Assembly (NCBI GenBank): GCA_025786725.1
Contig: JAHLTZ010000014.1
Coordinates: 496,001-560,000 of the forward strand
Length of the DNA stretch: 64,000 nucleotides
Direction: 5' to 3'
Source: Syncephalis fuscata
Taxonomy: Eukaryota > Zoopagomycota > Zoopagomycetes > Zoopagales > Piptocephalidaceae
Both the position numbers and the translations under genes were made by a program. Positions within the stretch are counted from its first letter, which is position 1; the number at the start of each line of letters is the position of its first letter. Positions 36,560 to 47,538 of the stretch are shown here, one piece after another. Under the pieces are notes generated by a model. It ran no database searches. It was not told the DNA's origin and saw only the letters and a list, made by a program, of their open reading frames with translations.

Positions 36560-38082
36560 TTAAGGCCGTAATGGCGATTGTGGAATCTCACGTGCCTGTA
36601 TAGAGGAATCATAAGGTGGTGGCGGTGGCAAGTTTTGCATTGTAGTAAATGAACTAGGATTAAATTGTTGATGTTGATGTTGCTGCTGTTGCTTAAATGT
36701 CTTTTCATCTACATATGGCGGCAAAAATTCAAATTTTAGTGATGAAGTACTCCAAACTCGATTTTGAAATTCTAAATCGCGATTAAGAGCTCGCTCGTAA
36801 AATCTAGAATATTCTTCAGCTGAAAGAGGGCCCTCTGGAATAATATCCTCTGGATCCATATTTTGGAGTTCAGCTTCTGCTAATAGATCCCTAATAGGAG
36901 CTGGAGCTTTCCAAATGAAATCGGCTGGTGTTGGCAGCAATATTTCTCGAATTAGATTGCTTATAGTTCTATGCGTGTCTACAAGTGTAGCTGGTCTTAA
37001 ATTGTTTTCATTTTTCATGTAAAATCGATCAAGTACATTCTTGGCCTCTATACGATAGTAATCTTCATTCACTACTAACACTCTAAATCGAGGACTAAAG
37101 CCGAATCTAGCACTATAGCTGATAGTACGTCGAGATGGGTCTTGCGCATGAATAACATTTACATCTAAGTAAAGAAAGAGAGATGTTATAAAAATTATTA
37201 CAATCATTTAAGCAGCTTACTATAGCCATAACTAGAATCGTAATAGAATCCAAGTTTCGTCGCATAGTTTACGCCTAATAATTAAAAAAGTCAATATTGC
37301 CATTTAATATTTCAGACTATAAATACCTATAATGACCTGTTTTGCCAAATCATCTATTACTGCTTTTACCTGCTTCTCTGGAGGAGGAGCCCAGTAAAAG
37401 GAAGAAAAGGGGAGCGTTTTCGATAGAATGGTAGGCATTCTGGACCGCATTATATCTGTGTTCATGCGACGTATGGATTTTAGATTTGGTATAACATAAC
37501 AGACATGTCCCCAGCCTGTAGGATAATGTTTGACAGGACATCCAACAATATCCCTAGCTTGCTTGTATTGTTCAGTGTTAAATCTGGTGTTCATACAACT
37601 CTATAGTAAATCATGTTATTAGCTATAATATACTATAAATTGCATGATACATACATAATAAAATAAAATAGATCTATCGTCATAGACGGATGGCAGACTT
37701 TCAAATTGTCGATGATCTCCACATTCAATACTAACTTTCTGAGATCCAAGCAATCCTAGTGCAGTATAAATTCTGCTATCGTACACTTGATGTTGCTCGG
37801 TAATCTTGAGCTGATTATCACCAAATGCACCCCATTTTCCTATTTTTTGCTCATAAAAGGTATTTTGTTCTATAAAATCCACCGCTGTTAGTACAATATT
37901 ATGATAAGCAATATTCCACATACTTCTATTGTAGCCAATTGAATTTGCAGATGAAGATGCAAAGCCTCGGTTTACGCTTGCACTTGAACTTTGTGGCGCA
38001 GCTTTAACATGGGTATAACACTTGCTACCAGTACTAGTGCGACTGATGTAGCAATAAGCGCAGCTTTGTTATTAAGCAGCAT
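36560..38082 (-). CDS. Secreted degenerate kinase-like protein B, with Pro/Gln-rich tail
   Basis: Starts MLLNNKAALIATSVALVLVA, a signal peptide; the frame is then kept only with one missing base near 38010, giving PHVKAAPQSS. The core resembles proteins A and C: KIGKWGAFGDNQLKI, strand-3-like KVSIECGD (no lysine), then after an intron near 37600-37660 CPVKHYPTGWGHVCYVIP and a helix EKQVKAVIDDLAKQVI. The loop region is GFYYDSSYGY joined across an intron (37158-37208) to NVNVIHAQ, then ISYSARFGF. Catalytic residues are lost more fully than in A. About 170 residues follow, including FIWKAPAPIRDLL, matching FLWTEPLP in C, and a Pro/Gln-rich end (QQQQHQHQQ, PPPPPYD). The hydrophobic frame start at 37207 belongs to an intron, so the last exon is not a gene of its own. 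Confidence 0.65.
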
Positions 38083-38419
38083 TATAATACGATTTAACCA
38101 CTAATTCGTAGAACAGATATGTCTTGTAATAGCACATAAAAATCTAGTTTAGTTGAATTTAATTGAAAATATTGCGGGAAGAGTAAAAGTAGGAAAACTT
38201 TAAAACAGCTACTCCAAATAAATAGCTGTCCCTTTTTAGGCTATCACGCCGAAGCTAATATGTTTAGGGAATACAAAAAAGGATTTGTACACGTGGGCAA
38301 TTATACAATTGAATGGTTTCACCGAGTATCAGCTAGCAAGAATAAAAATAGTATTTTATTGGAAGAAATGGCTGGTTTAATCAAGGCTTGCGCCCATCTA
38401 TTTATACTCTGCACCGAAT

Positions 38420-39516
38420 TTATTGATATGGTGGCGGTTTATTGTTAGATTTGGAATCAGAGCTACGCGAGGACGATTGTACCTGGCCAGTAGATTTGCC
38501 GTTTTGAACACCGCGATCTAATAAGCGATCATTTCCAATAGTTTTATAGTTTGGTAAAGGCTCTGTCCACAAAAAGAAAGTTTTAAACTCGTTTGCAATA
38601 TTATCATGAATTTTGATAATCCATCTTTTGGATTTATGTAATGGTAGATGTTAGTTAACGCATCCAAAATGCTATTATTCATTTGGTGCATGACCCCTTC
38701 CCTGTTATCGGGGCTTATCTCGGCTAAACTGTTTGTAAATGTGCTTTCAAATCCTGTCAAGAGTACAGATGCTCCGTTGTTGATACAAATATCTAAAATG
38801 TAGAAAAAATAAGTTTAAAGTAAACAATTAATAATCTAGCTTACTTACTTTCCATATCGTATTGATAAAGCCATCCTAGTTTTTTTAAATCACTCATGGC
38901 TAGATTGAATAATTGTTAACATAGTGTGACATGCACATGTTAAAACCTACCCTTTTTAACATCACTGACTACCCTATTGGCTATATTAATGCCATTTGCC
39001 ATTTTGACTGAAGAAAGATGATCGCCAAGCTTATTTAAGCGTACATCACACTTATAAGAAGTGACATAGCAAACAACACTGCCTACTGAGAAGCTGATAC
39101 GAGGTACGTCAATTTGTATATCATCATCGTAGATAAGATGCCCCATAAGGCCCTATTACAAAAGCAATTAAAATACATAGCCAATACTATATGGAGCTTA
39201 CCTTGTATACATCGAAAGCTTGATATTCTGGATAATTTGCTTTGTCATTTCCACATGTAACTTTAACATCATCCACTCCATAAAGTGCATGAGCGTACTT
39301 CAAATGGTTGTTACTAGGCAGCTCTTTGATAAAATGAATATGAAAGTTTTTAAATTGCTCTGCGATTGACGGTTGATTAAAAAAACCTTTTATTGCGATG
39401 CTATCTGAAAAAATTAGCTGGATAATCCGACATAGCTATTACGTTTACTTACTTGCAGTGTATACTACGGCCAGCAATAATAGCGCAATAAAGCTAGACT
39501 TGGTTTTAGAACACAT
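38420..39516 (-). CDS. Secreted degenerate kinase-like protein C
   Basis: Exon 1 encodes MCSKTKSSFIALLLLAVVYT, a signal peptide, followed by intron GTAAGT...TTTCAG. Exon 2 has IAIKGFFNQPSIAEQFKNF and the strand-3-like VKVTCGND without a lysine, then PEYQAFDVYK in the helix C position. After an intron near 39155-39205 come FSVGSVVCYVTSYKC (hinge-like) and INIANRVVSDVKK, then after another intron AMSDLKKLGWLYQYDMEN joined to ICINNGASVLLTGFEST. The aspartate and asparagine of the catalytic loop remain (YDMEN) but the DFG-like site is FES. One missing base near 38610 restores FKTFFLWTEPLPNY and an acidic/Ser-rich end PPPYQ at TAA 38420-38422. It sits head-to-tail 340 bp ahead of B. Confidence 0.65.
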
Positions 39517-40062
39517 TTTAGAAGATCGCGCTTAATTGAAGGTAATAAAAAAGATAATTTCGTAAATATGTGGCGTTTTATTTAGATGTTTACTAGCATT
39601 TTATAAGCACTTGTGCGGGCGATCATGATAAAAGCCATTTATTTAAAACGGAAATAAAGGATATAATTGAGCTGACTACTAAAAGAAATAATTAAAGCGC
39701 CGATTTATAACATGTCTATAGTGGTAAATATTAGGAGTAGAGCTAGTATTGTTTTTAAATGTTTACATGGTTTCAATACAATTTAACGGTTTATATTTCA
39801 ATTTTATAGCCTAAACTATCTGGCCGTGTTTATTTTAGTATTAAGCACATGCATATGGATTATAATAAAATTACATTTTCTTAAAATTTACTAGCCTTCA
39901 ACAAGTTTTTTAGTATTTAGTTATTAGCTGTTCAGTTAACAGTGGTTCTAACTATTGGCTTAAATACATATTTATTAATAAACAAATTTGCTAAAAATAC
40001 TTAAACGTTATGATTAAAATTATTAATAATTATGCTTACAACAAAAAGCGATAACAGTTAAG
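39517..40062. other. AT-rich spacer
   Basis: Upstream of gene C and downstream of the Gag-like gene; no frame of interest and no obvious LTR-like repeat. Confidence 0.4.
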
Positions 40063-41262
40063 TTATCGACAAGCTCGCGCTATAGCTTCTAATAAAGCGG
40101 GAGCTGTGCGTTTTGGTAGTCTACAGCTATGTTTGCGATGTCCATTAAGACCACAATTAAAACATGAGATCAGTCTAGATGGGATCAAAACATGTGACTG
40201 GTTACAAAATTGCTGTTGCTGGTCACAATAGGATTGATCTGAATGCTCATTTTCATACAAACTATTACTATTTACGGTTTCTAAATTAGCGGTTGATGGC
40301 CGGCGAGCATGCGAGAGACTTGCTGGCCTGGGTCGAAATTGCTCAAATTGGCGAGACAGATCGTCAAATTCATGAATTAATTCTTGAATACGTTCTACGT
40401 ATCGTTGATGAAGTCGACGGCGCTGTTGAGTACGAGGATGAGCTAATGGTGAAACGGGATTTGCAGGACTGCTTGGTGATTTTGCCATGGCTATACCTTC
40501 AACATTTGAACGTAATGCAAATCGTGGCGATATTGGCGACGATTGTACGCGGATTGGATAGCCCAACAATCGGGGAGAAAGCACTAGCGATGAAGGACGA
40601 TATTTGTCCTGCTGTCTAATACTGGCCACTCGATTTCCGGAAACGTGGTTCCCAGACGTAACGTCTTCGCTGTTATTACTATTTTGATCATGGCTTAAAT
40701 CGAGCAATTCGTCAGATGTACAGCGTGCAAGACGGGAGACATCTTCAGAAACAAAAGCACAAAACACCGCCTTTCCTAACTCCGAACCTACATCATCCAC
40801 TACAGCGCGTGTTTTTCGGTAGATCACTACAAGATAGCGATCCAGAGGCTCGGTTCTGTTTGCTTCGGCCAGTTGGCCGAGCAAAGACGAGTAGAATCGG
40901 TGTGCATGGCTATGTGCATTCTCTTCTGGTTTTTGCACAAATAATCTCCAAGGACTTATTAAAAGATGGTGACGGTTAGGCGGCCCTACTGCACGGGAAA
41001 ATTCACGGCGAAAGACACGCCATTTGCCATCAGCTAGTTCAGTATGTGCGCTGAACCAAGCCTGCCATGTCTCAGAAAGATAAAGATATGCTAAACGAGA
41101 CCAGCTGTTGCGAGGCCATTTATTATACTTGGCACACGATTCAAAATGGCCTAGCCATTCTTCCACATTGTCCTCGTGTTCTCCCTGGAAGATGCTTGGC
41201 TTTTGAGTTATATTGAGTCGCAGTGGCACTGTAGTTGATGATTTACGATAAAAGGCAAGCAT
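40063..41262 (-). CDS. Intact orphan Gag-like protein (Ty3-type capsid plus zinc knuckle)
   Basis: A single open exon of about 400 codons. The likely start is the ATG complementary to 41260-41262 (MLAFYRKSSTTVPLRL). The capsid-like part reads PSIFQGEHEDNVEEWLGHFE with LAYLYLSETWQAWF, the usual pattern of retrotransposon Gag N-terminal capsid domains. A basic Ser/Pro linker and a coil (ERIQELIHEFDDLSRQFEQF) follow, then one CCHC knuckle, CFNCGLNGHRKHSC. No protease, reverse transcriptase, integrase or tRNA-primed site is seen on either side, and no matching flanking repeats were noticed. The reading frame has no stop or shift, unlike most long genes here, and it is more G+C-rich than its flanks. 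It could be a domesticated Gag or the surviving part of an element. Confidence 0.7.
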   Translation of the reverse strand: MLAFYRKSSTTVPLRLNITQKPSIFQGEHEDNVEEWLGHFESCAKYNKWPRNSWSRLAYLYLSETWQAWFSAHTELADGKWRVFRREFSRAVGPPNRHHLLISPWRLFVQKPEENAHSHAHRFYSSLLGQLAEANRTEPLDRYLVVIYRKTRAVVDDVGSELGKAVFCAFVSEDVSRLARCTSDELLDLSHDQNSNNSEDVTSGNHVSGNRVASIRQQDKYRPSSLVLSPRLLGYPIRVQSSPISPRFALRSNVEGIAMAKSPSSPANPVSPLAHPRTQQRRRLHQRYVERIQELIHEFDDLSRQFEQFRPRPASLSHARRPSTANLETVNSNSLYENEHSDQSYCDQQQQFCNQSHVLIPSRLISCFNCGLNGHRKHSCRLPKRTAPALLEAIARACR

Positions 41263-42709
41263 AATCACCTGACCTAATGGTAATAGCAGCGATGGTTCAA
41301 GTAACAACGCAGTTACAATAATAAGACTAACTGAGTAGTTTAATGCAATGGATTTATAAAATAGATGCGCACCCTGGAGCTCGGGTCATAAACTGGTGCT
41401 TTAATAGTGGATTTGCTCTGGTCATTCAAAATGCTAATGCTTTTGTTTGATGACATTTATACTCACGCATAAGTAGTGCTCATCAAACCGTTACGGTTTC
41501 AATTACGTTTTAAAAGTAAAGCACACGCAGATTTCAATTGACAATCTGACCTTTGACCTGATTCACACACCTTATGCTGTCTGTGCGCTATTCCTGGTCA
41601 GCAATATAAACGTCTACACACGGTACAAGCTTATGCAGCAGGTTTTGCATGTATGTGTAATCTAATGCAAAAGTGGGCGACGCATCTTCATGCATATTCT
41701 TATTTCTCAAAACTTGAACATAAAAAGGTTTACTTGTATTGGCAAAGCTTTTATATTATCAATATGTCTAACGAATACAACCAAAAATATCTACATGCTA
41801 AATCGAGATATATTTAAATCATTTCAACTTTTAGTATTGTTATTGTTGTTGTATTAAATAAAACTTTAGTATAATTCTAGTATTAATACTTATATATTTA
41901 TTGTTAGACAAGCTATTCTAGATTATATTAAAAGCAGTACATACTGTACGTCTGATTTCGACAAACATCATTCTAAATGCAGTCAATTTTATGGGGCATG
42001 CAGCAATATGCACAAGTCCAATGTCATTGTAAATTGAATGCACTGCCATTTCTGCACTAATAGTCATAATATCATATTGAATCCATATGCAAACCAACTA
42101 GTATATTTTTATGGTTCGTAAATCGCATTCAGTTTATGAACAATGATAGATACCCGTAGCAGCTACCTATTTAATACATCAATTCTGATGCAGTGTAATT
42201 AAAAACCTTTATTTAAATATATGTAACTATTGGCTATTATAATTATCGAAAAGACAAAAACAAAAACAAAAAACGTTATTTTATAACACCAATGCACCCA
42301 TGTCCACCATATGGTAGACTATGTAGCAAAAATACGAATTACTATGCACGCCTGTACCAAATATGCACTGAATAATTGATATTATCATATCGATTGTGTA
42401 AATTTCAAACAAGTTAAAACAAATAACAAATTGAATAATATTAGTCTATCAATATATTGTTATACGCGTAATTCAGAGCATTGTGTATATCTGTTGTTAT
42501 TGATTCACATTGCACATAAACAGCATAGCCTATACACATAGCATATTGGTAGCTCAGCATAACCATCGACTTAAGTAGCCCACAAAAATATACACAACTA
42601 ACCAGTGGTAGTATCATCACATTCTACTTTCTGCTAAACACTCACTACTACCTACTTTATACTACTGCACTTTATTGTCTATTCTACTTGTTTATCTTGA
42701 CAAATCAAT
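41263..42709. other. AT-rich non-coding stretch
   Basis: No gene is supported. An ACAAAAACAAAAACAAAAAA run lies near 42256. The last 150 bases before 42710 are CT/AC-rich (TTCTACTTTCTGCTAAACAC) and could be the promoter of the signal-peptide exon. Confidence 0.4.
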
Positions 42710-42968
42710 ATCACCATAAAGCTTTCTATTGCCGTCATTTGCACCGTCGTTGTGGTTTTGATAGTCACCACAACTATAGTGGATGCTAAGCCAAACCGAA
42801 TAAACTGTGGTATGTTGAAACTATAATAATTTGTTACTCATTTAACCAAATACCGTTTGTATCATCAAACTAATGCTACTAGATCGTTAGTAATACTGTA
42901 TTTTAATTAACTATAATCTAATCACATGCTATACATTGTGCTTAATTTTCAGAATACAATAATAGCCG
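42710..42968 (+). CDS. Signal-peptide exon and second exon of a microexon-like gene
   Basis: The frame ITIKLSIAVICTVVVVLIVT followed by TTIVDAKPNRINC is a plain signal peptide resembling that of secreted protein A (FTIKFIFAITTT). It ends at a GTATGT donor at 42810; intron 42810-42952 ends TTTTCAG; a 16-nt exon 42953-42968 gives EYNNS and leads straight into the intron array. No ATG is visible between the in-frame TGA at 42698-42700 and the hydrophobic core: the candidate positions read ATC (42710) or ATA (42716). The start may be lost, miscalled, or in an upstream exon. What the mature protein is cannot be told. Confidence 0.45.
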
Positions 42969-43794
42969 GTAAGTAGTATTATACATTGATCAGTTATTCG
43001 CTAATCCAATGATATGCATCATGTGCTTTTGATAATTGAAACTAATAGGACGTAAGTGGAATTGCATATTGATCAACCATGCGCTAAACATATGCTATGT
43101 ATTACGTATGCCTAATAATTTGAATTAATAGGTTGTAAGTGGCACTTCATATCAATTAATTATGTATTAGATGCGCGCTATGTGCTTTGTATATTTAACA
43201 ATTTGTATTGATAGTTTGTAAGTATTGGTATATTAACTAGCTATATACTACTTATGTGCTATATTATCTATGTGTTCAATAACTTGTGCTAATAAATCGT
43301 AAATTTTATTGTATATCAAATACCTATTCAATAATTATGTACCATGCTATCTATGTGTTTACTGATTCGTGCTAATAACTTGTAAGTGGTATTTATATTA
43401 ATCAACTACATGTTAATTATATGCCACGTATTGTGTATATTTAATGCTTTAATAACCTGAAATTAACAGTTGGTAAGTGACATCAGATATTAACTAGTTA
43501 TACACTATTTATGTGCTATGCATTGTATGTGTTTACTAATTTGTGTTAATAGTGCGTAAGTGATAGTGTATATTAATTGAATATACGCTAATAGCATGTC
43601 ATGCACTATGTATACCTAATGACTTTTATTATTAGCTTGTAATTAATATTGTATACTAGCTAATCTATACACTAAACATATAATATTCACTGTATGCATT
43701 TGATGATTTATACTGATAGGCTGTAAGTAGCATTACATATTATTAATTTATACATTAATTACATGGTTTGCGTTGCGTATATTTATAAACATAG
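42969..43794 (+). repeat. Tandem array of ten 80-nt intron-like units separated by 3-nt spacers
   Basis: Ten units each begin GTAAGT (twice GTAAAT or GTAATT) and end near TAATAG/GATAG, and are separated by exactly three variable bases. Donors lie at 42969, 43052, 43135, 43218, 43299, 43382, 43473, 43556, 43639 and 43723, a period of 83 in most steps. The spacers read CCG (before the first), GAC, GTT, TTT, ATC, CTT, TTG, TGC, CTT and GCT. Units share an AT-rich interior with ATATTAATTA and TATGTGCTATGTATTGTG-like blocks but are well diverged. Units 4 and 5 end TAATAA rather than TAATAG, so those acceptors are broken. The last unit is 72 nt and ends CATAG at 43794. See findings. Confidence 0.75.
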
Positions 43795-45007
43795 AACAAC
43801 GGAATCTCTCAAGACATTAGCATTGGTGATATAATTAAACTGCTGTTTAGATATATTTTAGATATACATTCAGCAACAAACAAGATTATTTGACAGCTAC
43901 CGTTTAGTCCACTCAAACATCAAGTCCTACCCAATGCCTTAGTCTATCCATTCTCACTCAATGGCACCATTGTATTACCAACAAGCCTATATTTAGTTGC
44001 TTATTTAGCTATGCAAACTCATAGTAATAAACACATGGTTCCATATTAATTAAATTTAATCAAGTTGCTATATCTACAATCACGTATCATTTATATTCAA
44101 TAAATAATAAATATTAGTCAAGTAGGGATATTAATAGCGGATACATGCAAGTATGATATATCGATTATCAACATAAATTTGCTTAATTTTAGTAATATTA
44201 TCATTCAAGTAACAATTTGATATTTAGATATTATGACTATACGTATTCGCAATGTAATCCATTATATTTATTTACCATTGTGCCGTAAATAGTAGTTAAA
44301 TTATTATCATCATACAGTCGGGATAATCTCATATTGGGATTAGCATAATAGCAGTCTTTAATTTCCAACAATTGAACAACACATTTTGCCGCTCTATTAA
44401 GACTGAAGCTTACTTTGCATCTCCCAGAGCAGTAAAGCTTTTTATAAATTGATCGTAAAGACTTGATTCAATTAATTGATTTGTATTTTAAACATTTAAG
44501 TAAATAATGTAACATACTATTTGATTTTTTGAAACATTTGAGGTCGATCATTGTTGTTGTTGGCCATGTGTAGAAAGATTGATCGAATATTAATAAAAGC
44601 CATATGATTGATTTCATGTCATTCGCATTTGTTGTTGTTGCATCTATGTACAGTGTGAGTTATTGCATCTGAATGGTCTGTTCTATTTTTCTAATATTCT
44701 ACTATTGTATTTTGGGCATATTTGTGATGTAAGATCAGTATTAATATAACTATTATAAAAGTCGTTTATTAAACAGCCACTTTTCCTATAGCCACCCTGA
44801 CTAAGTAAATGGCATTTTGAACAATTAATCTTGGATGTGATATTATACATGTTATAGTGATGAATAGATGTTTAATTATATCTAAAATGTTAAGAAAAAG
44901 GAAGTGAAATGAATAAATAAAAAATATGCGAGTACAATAATTTTAATGATTTTTTTAAAAAAAGAAAAACAGCTCATTTAATTTTCTATTTTGTAACAAT
45001 TCATTCC
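43795..45007. other. Region after the intron array and upstream of the Nop8 gene
   Basis: The first 40 bases after the array could be a terminal exon (LTTESLKTLALVI then stop if the phase is 2). No other gene is supported. A dispersed repeat lies at 44485-44740. The last 70 bases are AT-rich leader of the Nop8 gene. Confidence 0.35.
44485..44740. repeat. Dispersed repeat, copy 1
   Basis: About 250 bases match the stretch at 63555-63805 in the same orientation, including the blocks ATAATGTAACATACTATTTG, TTGTTGTTGGCCATGTGTAG, AATATTAATAAAAGCCAT, AATGGTCTGTTCTATTTT and ATTTTGGGCA, with differences and small indels between them. A weaker match may run on to about 44820, where copy 2 enters the coding end of the gene at the right edge. 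It looks like an old duplication of a 3' flank. Confidence 0.7.
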
Positions 45008-47374
45008 ATGACTGAAAAGATAGTAACAGGTAAGTAATAAAGCTTAGAAGAAAGAAGATAAATTATATATTGGCTTGATCTGTCTGATGAGCATTCCATA
45101 TTATACTCGCTACATGAGATTAATTATACGCTTTAATGCATTTTATGTTAATAGAAGCCGTACCCTTGCGTCAGCGTCTGTACGTGAGCGGGCTAGTCCA
45201 CGATGTGAAGCCGGAAGATATTGAGCAGCGATTTAGGCCATTTGGTGTATTAGTGATCTCTCTATTTCCTACGATTCGACTGGCAGTAAGTTGACAAGTT
45301 GAGATCGCGTATTCCATACTTATGCAATTCAATTCTACAAGAATACTGTCGCGGCTTTGCCCACGCCACACTAGATACCACCGACAAGAACTGGCAACGA
45401 TGTAGGCGTCTAATAAAGTATTAAAGCGTATTTATTAATGAAAAGTATTTATTCAGGCGTTACTATGTTAAATGGCGCAAAATGGAAAGGTGCAAAATTA
45501 CGTATTGATAAAGCAAAAGATGACCATGTAAAACGGTAAGCAATATAAGTTAAATAAAATTAACAGTTAGCTCCCTCTCTCTCACACACAGAACGAAACT
45601 AATAGTCGAGAAACTGAATTGGAGAATATAAAAGCCAGGAACATAAACAGTTACGACAATTAAAACGAAAGGCAATGGTACGACACGCTGCCGATATGAG
45701 TTTAGTGACGGATCGTAATGTTGAAGCTCGACCCGGTTGGAAACGAGGTCGCTATGGCGTGCCGTTCGAGTAATGCGTGTTCGCAAGCCTGATGGTACTA
45801 TGCTCGTCTACGATCCTGGCATGTACAAAAATAATTTGGAGAAACTATTTGGTTCAGAAAGACCATTACCAGTACAGCAACTGACATGGTTCTATCCAAA
45901 ACAAGAGTCATTAGTAAATGAGAATAGATTTAGCCAAATAGTAGCTATTAAGGAAATAGAAACAGATAATGAGCAAATGGACATTCAAAAGCAGTTCATT
46001 GAACCACTAGATACACCATTAGACCTTTCTAATGAATTCAATGAGGAATCCAATGAGAATTCAATGATGAATCTGATAATGATGTTGAAATGGATGCTTC
46101 AGATCAAGTAAGTATTTATTAAACATATGTTAACTTAGTTACTAATGTTATATATTAAAGAGTCAATTAGATACGAGTAGTGATCAAGAATTGGATTTAG
46201 TATCTATAGAAGCTGATCATCATGTTGAAGATGAACAACCAGCTCATTTACACCGTCTATTGCAGCTGATACGCCAGATATTACAGAAGAAAAGAATCGA
46301 TCATTAAATATATTAAATGCAATGTTTGGCGGATCTAATTCTACAATTTCAAATACAACAGCACCCACACCATCACAGGACATTAATACGAATCAAATCA
46401 ACAATAATAGTATTAATAATAATGATTATCAATATAATCGATTTATGTGGCGTGATATGACACAATTTGATCCAGATAATCCAGATTCTCTAGATTTACT
46501 CATTCATCCCGATGTCCCTATTATAGCACACCCTCTGATGAAGGTATTTATCTTTTATTTATATACATTGATATAATAACAAGGACAACTATGTATTTAG
46601 AGGAACAAGAAGAAGTCAAGGTGTCTAGTATTCAAGAATCAGCCATGCCGGAAGTAGGCGATGACAAACACTTTACAGTAAAGGGCGATTTGAAATCAAT
46701 GTTTAAATCAGCAGCTACACTGTCTAGCGCTTTAATAAACAGTAAGTCAATAACACTATTATTCAGTATAGCTTAACATTAATGAATAACAGCTCAAGAA
46801 GGTAATAAGCAACCATTTATGTTATTTGGTCAACAAGCAAATGAATTGGAAGAAGAAGAAGAAGAAGAAGGTGACAATGGATTCAACTTTGACTTTTCAG
46901 CCATGATTGTAAGTATTCATCATCTATTGATACGACCTCGTTATTAATCATTATATTCATGTAGCCCACAACACATGTGTCAACAAAGTCAATCGACAGA
47001 CAAACTACGGATACTTCTTTGCCAGCAACCTTCTTTTTTGCTCATTTCGATCAACCATCATTATTAAGACGGTAAGCTTAATTAACTAGAATAATACAAA
47101 TATTTATTTTTATAACACACACAATATATATATAGATCGGTCTATCGAGAGCAGAATATATTTGTGCGCACTGGTACTATGTAAGTCCATTTATCTACAC
47201 AGTGTAAATGGTATTAATTATACTATTACAATATCTATTAGTGAAAATGTAACGAAGAATTGGGAGAATATGCGACAGAATCTGACCCGTGACTTTAAAC
47301 AACGACATAAACATGCAGTCCGTCTTCATAAACGACAACAACGAGGATCACGTCGAGTAGATACGAGAGACTAA
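45008..47374 (+). CDS. NOP8: Nop8/NOL8-like nucleolar RRM protein
   Basis: Nop8/NOL8 works in the nucleolus in 60S ribosome assembly. MTEKIVT at 45008 is followed by intron 45030-45154. The RRM has RNP2 in RLYVSGLVHDVKPEDIEQRF and RNP1 in KYCRGFAHATLD, linked by YDSTG once a missing base near 45265 is allowed. NGAKWKGAKLRIDKAKDDH closes the domain. The next exons give EHKQLRQLKRKAMVRHAAD and GWKRGRYG-RAVRVMRVRKPDG, again joined across missing bases near 45625 and 45755; this block is typical of the family. Acidic linkers (EEEEEEEGDNGF at 46850) lead to a final exon with ENVTKNWENMRQNLTRDFKQ and a very basic end HKRQQRGSRRVDTRD, TAA at 47372. It converges on the Prp4 gene at 165 bp. Confidence 0.88.
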
Positions 47375-47538
47375 GCGTATACACATATACACATATCTAT
47401 ATATCTATATTATATAGATATAGATATAATAAAACTAATTAAGCTGTGGCTATCATTGCACACTTTACTATAATGATGATGCTGATTATTATTACTACTA
47501 CTACTATTATTATTAAGTAATGCTATCTATTGTCAATT

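Noticed and set aside
36560-37207. Apparent separate secreted protein starting with a hydrophobic MIVIIFITSLFLYL
   Set aside because: The hydrophobic start is translated intron; the downstream part is the last exon of secreted gene B with matching splice phase.
40293-40979. Plus-strand frames opposite the Gag-like gene
   Set aside because: Shadows of the minus-strand coding sequence with no domain of their own.
42969-43794. CRISPR-like array
   Set aside because: Repeats with 3-nt spacers, diverged units and splice signals in a eukaryotic context do not fit a CRISPR array.
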